Assembly (NCBI GenBank): GCA_021325355.1
Contig: JAJPHI010000018.1
Coordinates: 1-64,000 of the forward strand
Direction of reading: 5' to 3'
From: Pseudomonadota bacterium
GTDB lineage: Bacteria > Desulfobacterota > Binatia > Binatales > Binataceae
DNA length: 64,000 nucleotides
The first letter of the stretch is position 1, and each line of letters starts with the position of its first letter. Under the pieces are notes generated by a model. The model made no database searches and was not told the DNA's origin. It was given only the letters and a program-made list of their open reading frames with translations. Shown piece after piece: positions 63,850 through 64,000 of this stretch. The position numbers and the translations under genes were made by a program.

Positions 63850-64000
63850 ATGGTGCCCCTGCCGACTGAGCCGGTCGTTTTAGCGGCGCGCAGCATGGAA
63901 TTTCTCGCGCGCCTGCGGCGCACGCTGAGCGATGCGCAGGCGGTCGCGGTGCCGGCGGTGACGGCACGGCCGGCGGCGGTGCTGATACCGCTCGTCGCGC
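63850..64000 (+). CDS. NUDIX-family hydrolase N-terminus (partial, runs off the window)
   Basis: From the ATG at 63850 the frame reads to the window's end without a stop, beginning MVPLPTEPVVLAARSMEFLA and reaching TARPAAVLIPLVA. The RPAAVLIPLV segment just before where a Nudix box would lie is typical of CoA pyrophosphatase-like (YeaB/Nudt7) proteins. The box itself is outside the window, so the call is provisional. It is divergent from argS. Confidence 0.5.
   Translation, partial: MVPLPTEPVVLAARSMEFLARLRRTLSDAQAVAVPAVTARPAAVLIPLVA

Noticed and set aside
1-64000. tRNA or rRNA genes
   Set aside because: I looked through the intergenic gaps for cloverleaf ends and rRNA-like sequence and saw none; a covariance-model scan would be needed to exclude them fully.

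Overview
This is a very GC-rich bacterial chromosome segment dominated by housekeeping genes. Proteobacteria-like features include rsmG-parA-parB with TTTCACGTGAAA-type parS sites, a trp operon ending in accD, hemL, and a bufferin operon. Other traits (class I lysyl-tRNA synthetase, a HemD-HemE fusion, a short atpZ-atpI-atpB-atpE cluster without F1 genes) are less typical. I suspect a deltaproteobacteria-like, poorly cultivated lineage, but the sequence alone does not settle this.

Layout. 1-3.7 kb: a metallo-beta-lactamase-fold protein, then a decayed stretch with protease-like debris, a DUF3800 gene and gene-poor DNA. 3.7-7.3 kb: the chromosome partition centre, with rsmG, parA, parB and nine parS sites. 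The strand composition changes here from C-rich to G-rich on the plus strand, as expected at a replication origin. 7.1-8.9 kb: gene-poor DNA with a ~325-bp direct repeat and an IS3-family transposase remnant. 8.9-15 kb: a methyltransferase, a small Cys-rich protein, a NirK-type copper protein, a two-component system and a solo DNA methyltransferase. 15.4-20.7 kb: a TolC/HlyD/RND tripartite efflux operon. 20.7-24.3 kb: mnmG, then an enoyl-CoA hydratase overlapping a secreted methyltransferase. 24.4-30.2 kb: late haem biosynthesis (hemD-hemE fusion, hemH, hemY) followed by dinB. 30.2-36.1 kb: an AsmA-family protein, Fe-S uracil-DNA glycosylase, dnaN and dnaA, all leftward. 36.7-39.9 kb: hemL and the membrane part of ATP synthase, closed by a strong terminator.

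39.9-50 kb: a B12-binding radical SAM enzyme with a small upstream protein, a hybrid sensor kinase, a DHH phosphoesterase, a zinc-ribbon peptide, class I LysRS, thioredoxin, CvpA and a DHA2 drug exporter. 50-53.9 kb: an ECF sigma/anti-sigma pair divergent from a bufferin (copper-binding modified peptide) operon bufA-bufB-bufC. 53.8-63.8 kb: argS, a SPOR-domain protein, and the full tryptophan operon trpE-G-D-C-F-B-A plus accD. The trp operon sits behind a transcription attenuator whose leader peptide carries three Trp codons. A NUDIX-type gene starts at the right edge.

The most notable points are the dense parS cluster with a 44-bp perfect palindrome and coincident skew switch, the trp attenuator with its own near-consensus promoter, the bufferin operon beside an ECF sigma factor, the HemD-HemE fusion with a repeat linker, and the F0-only atp cluster.
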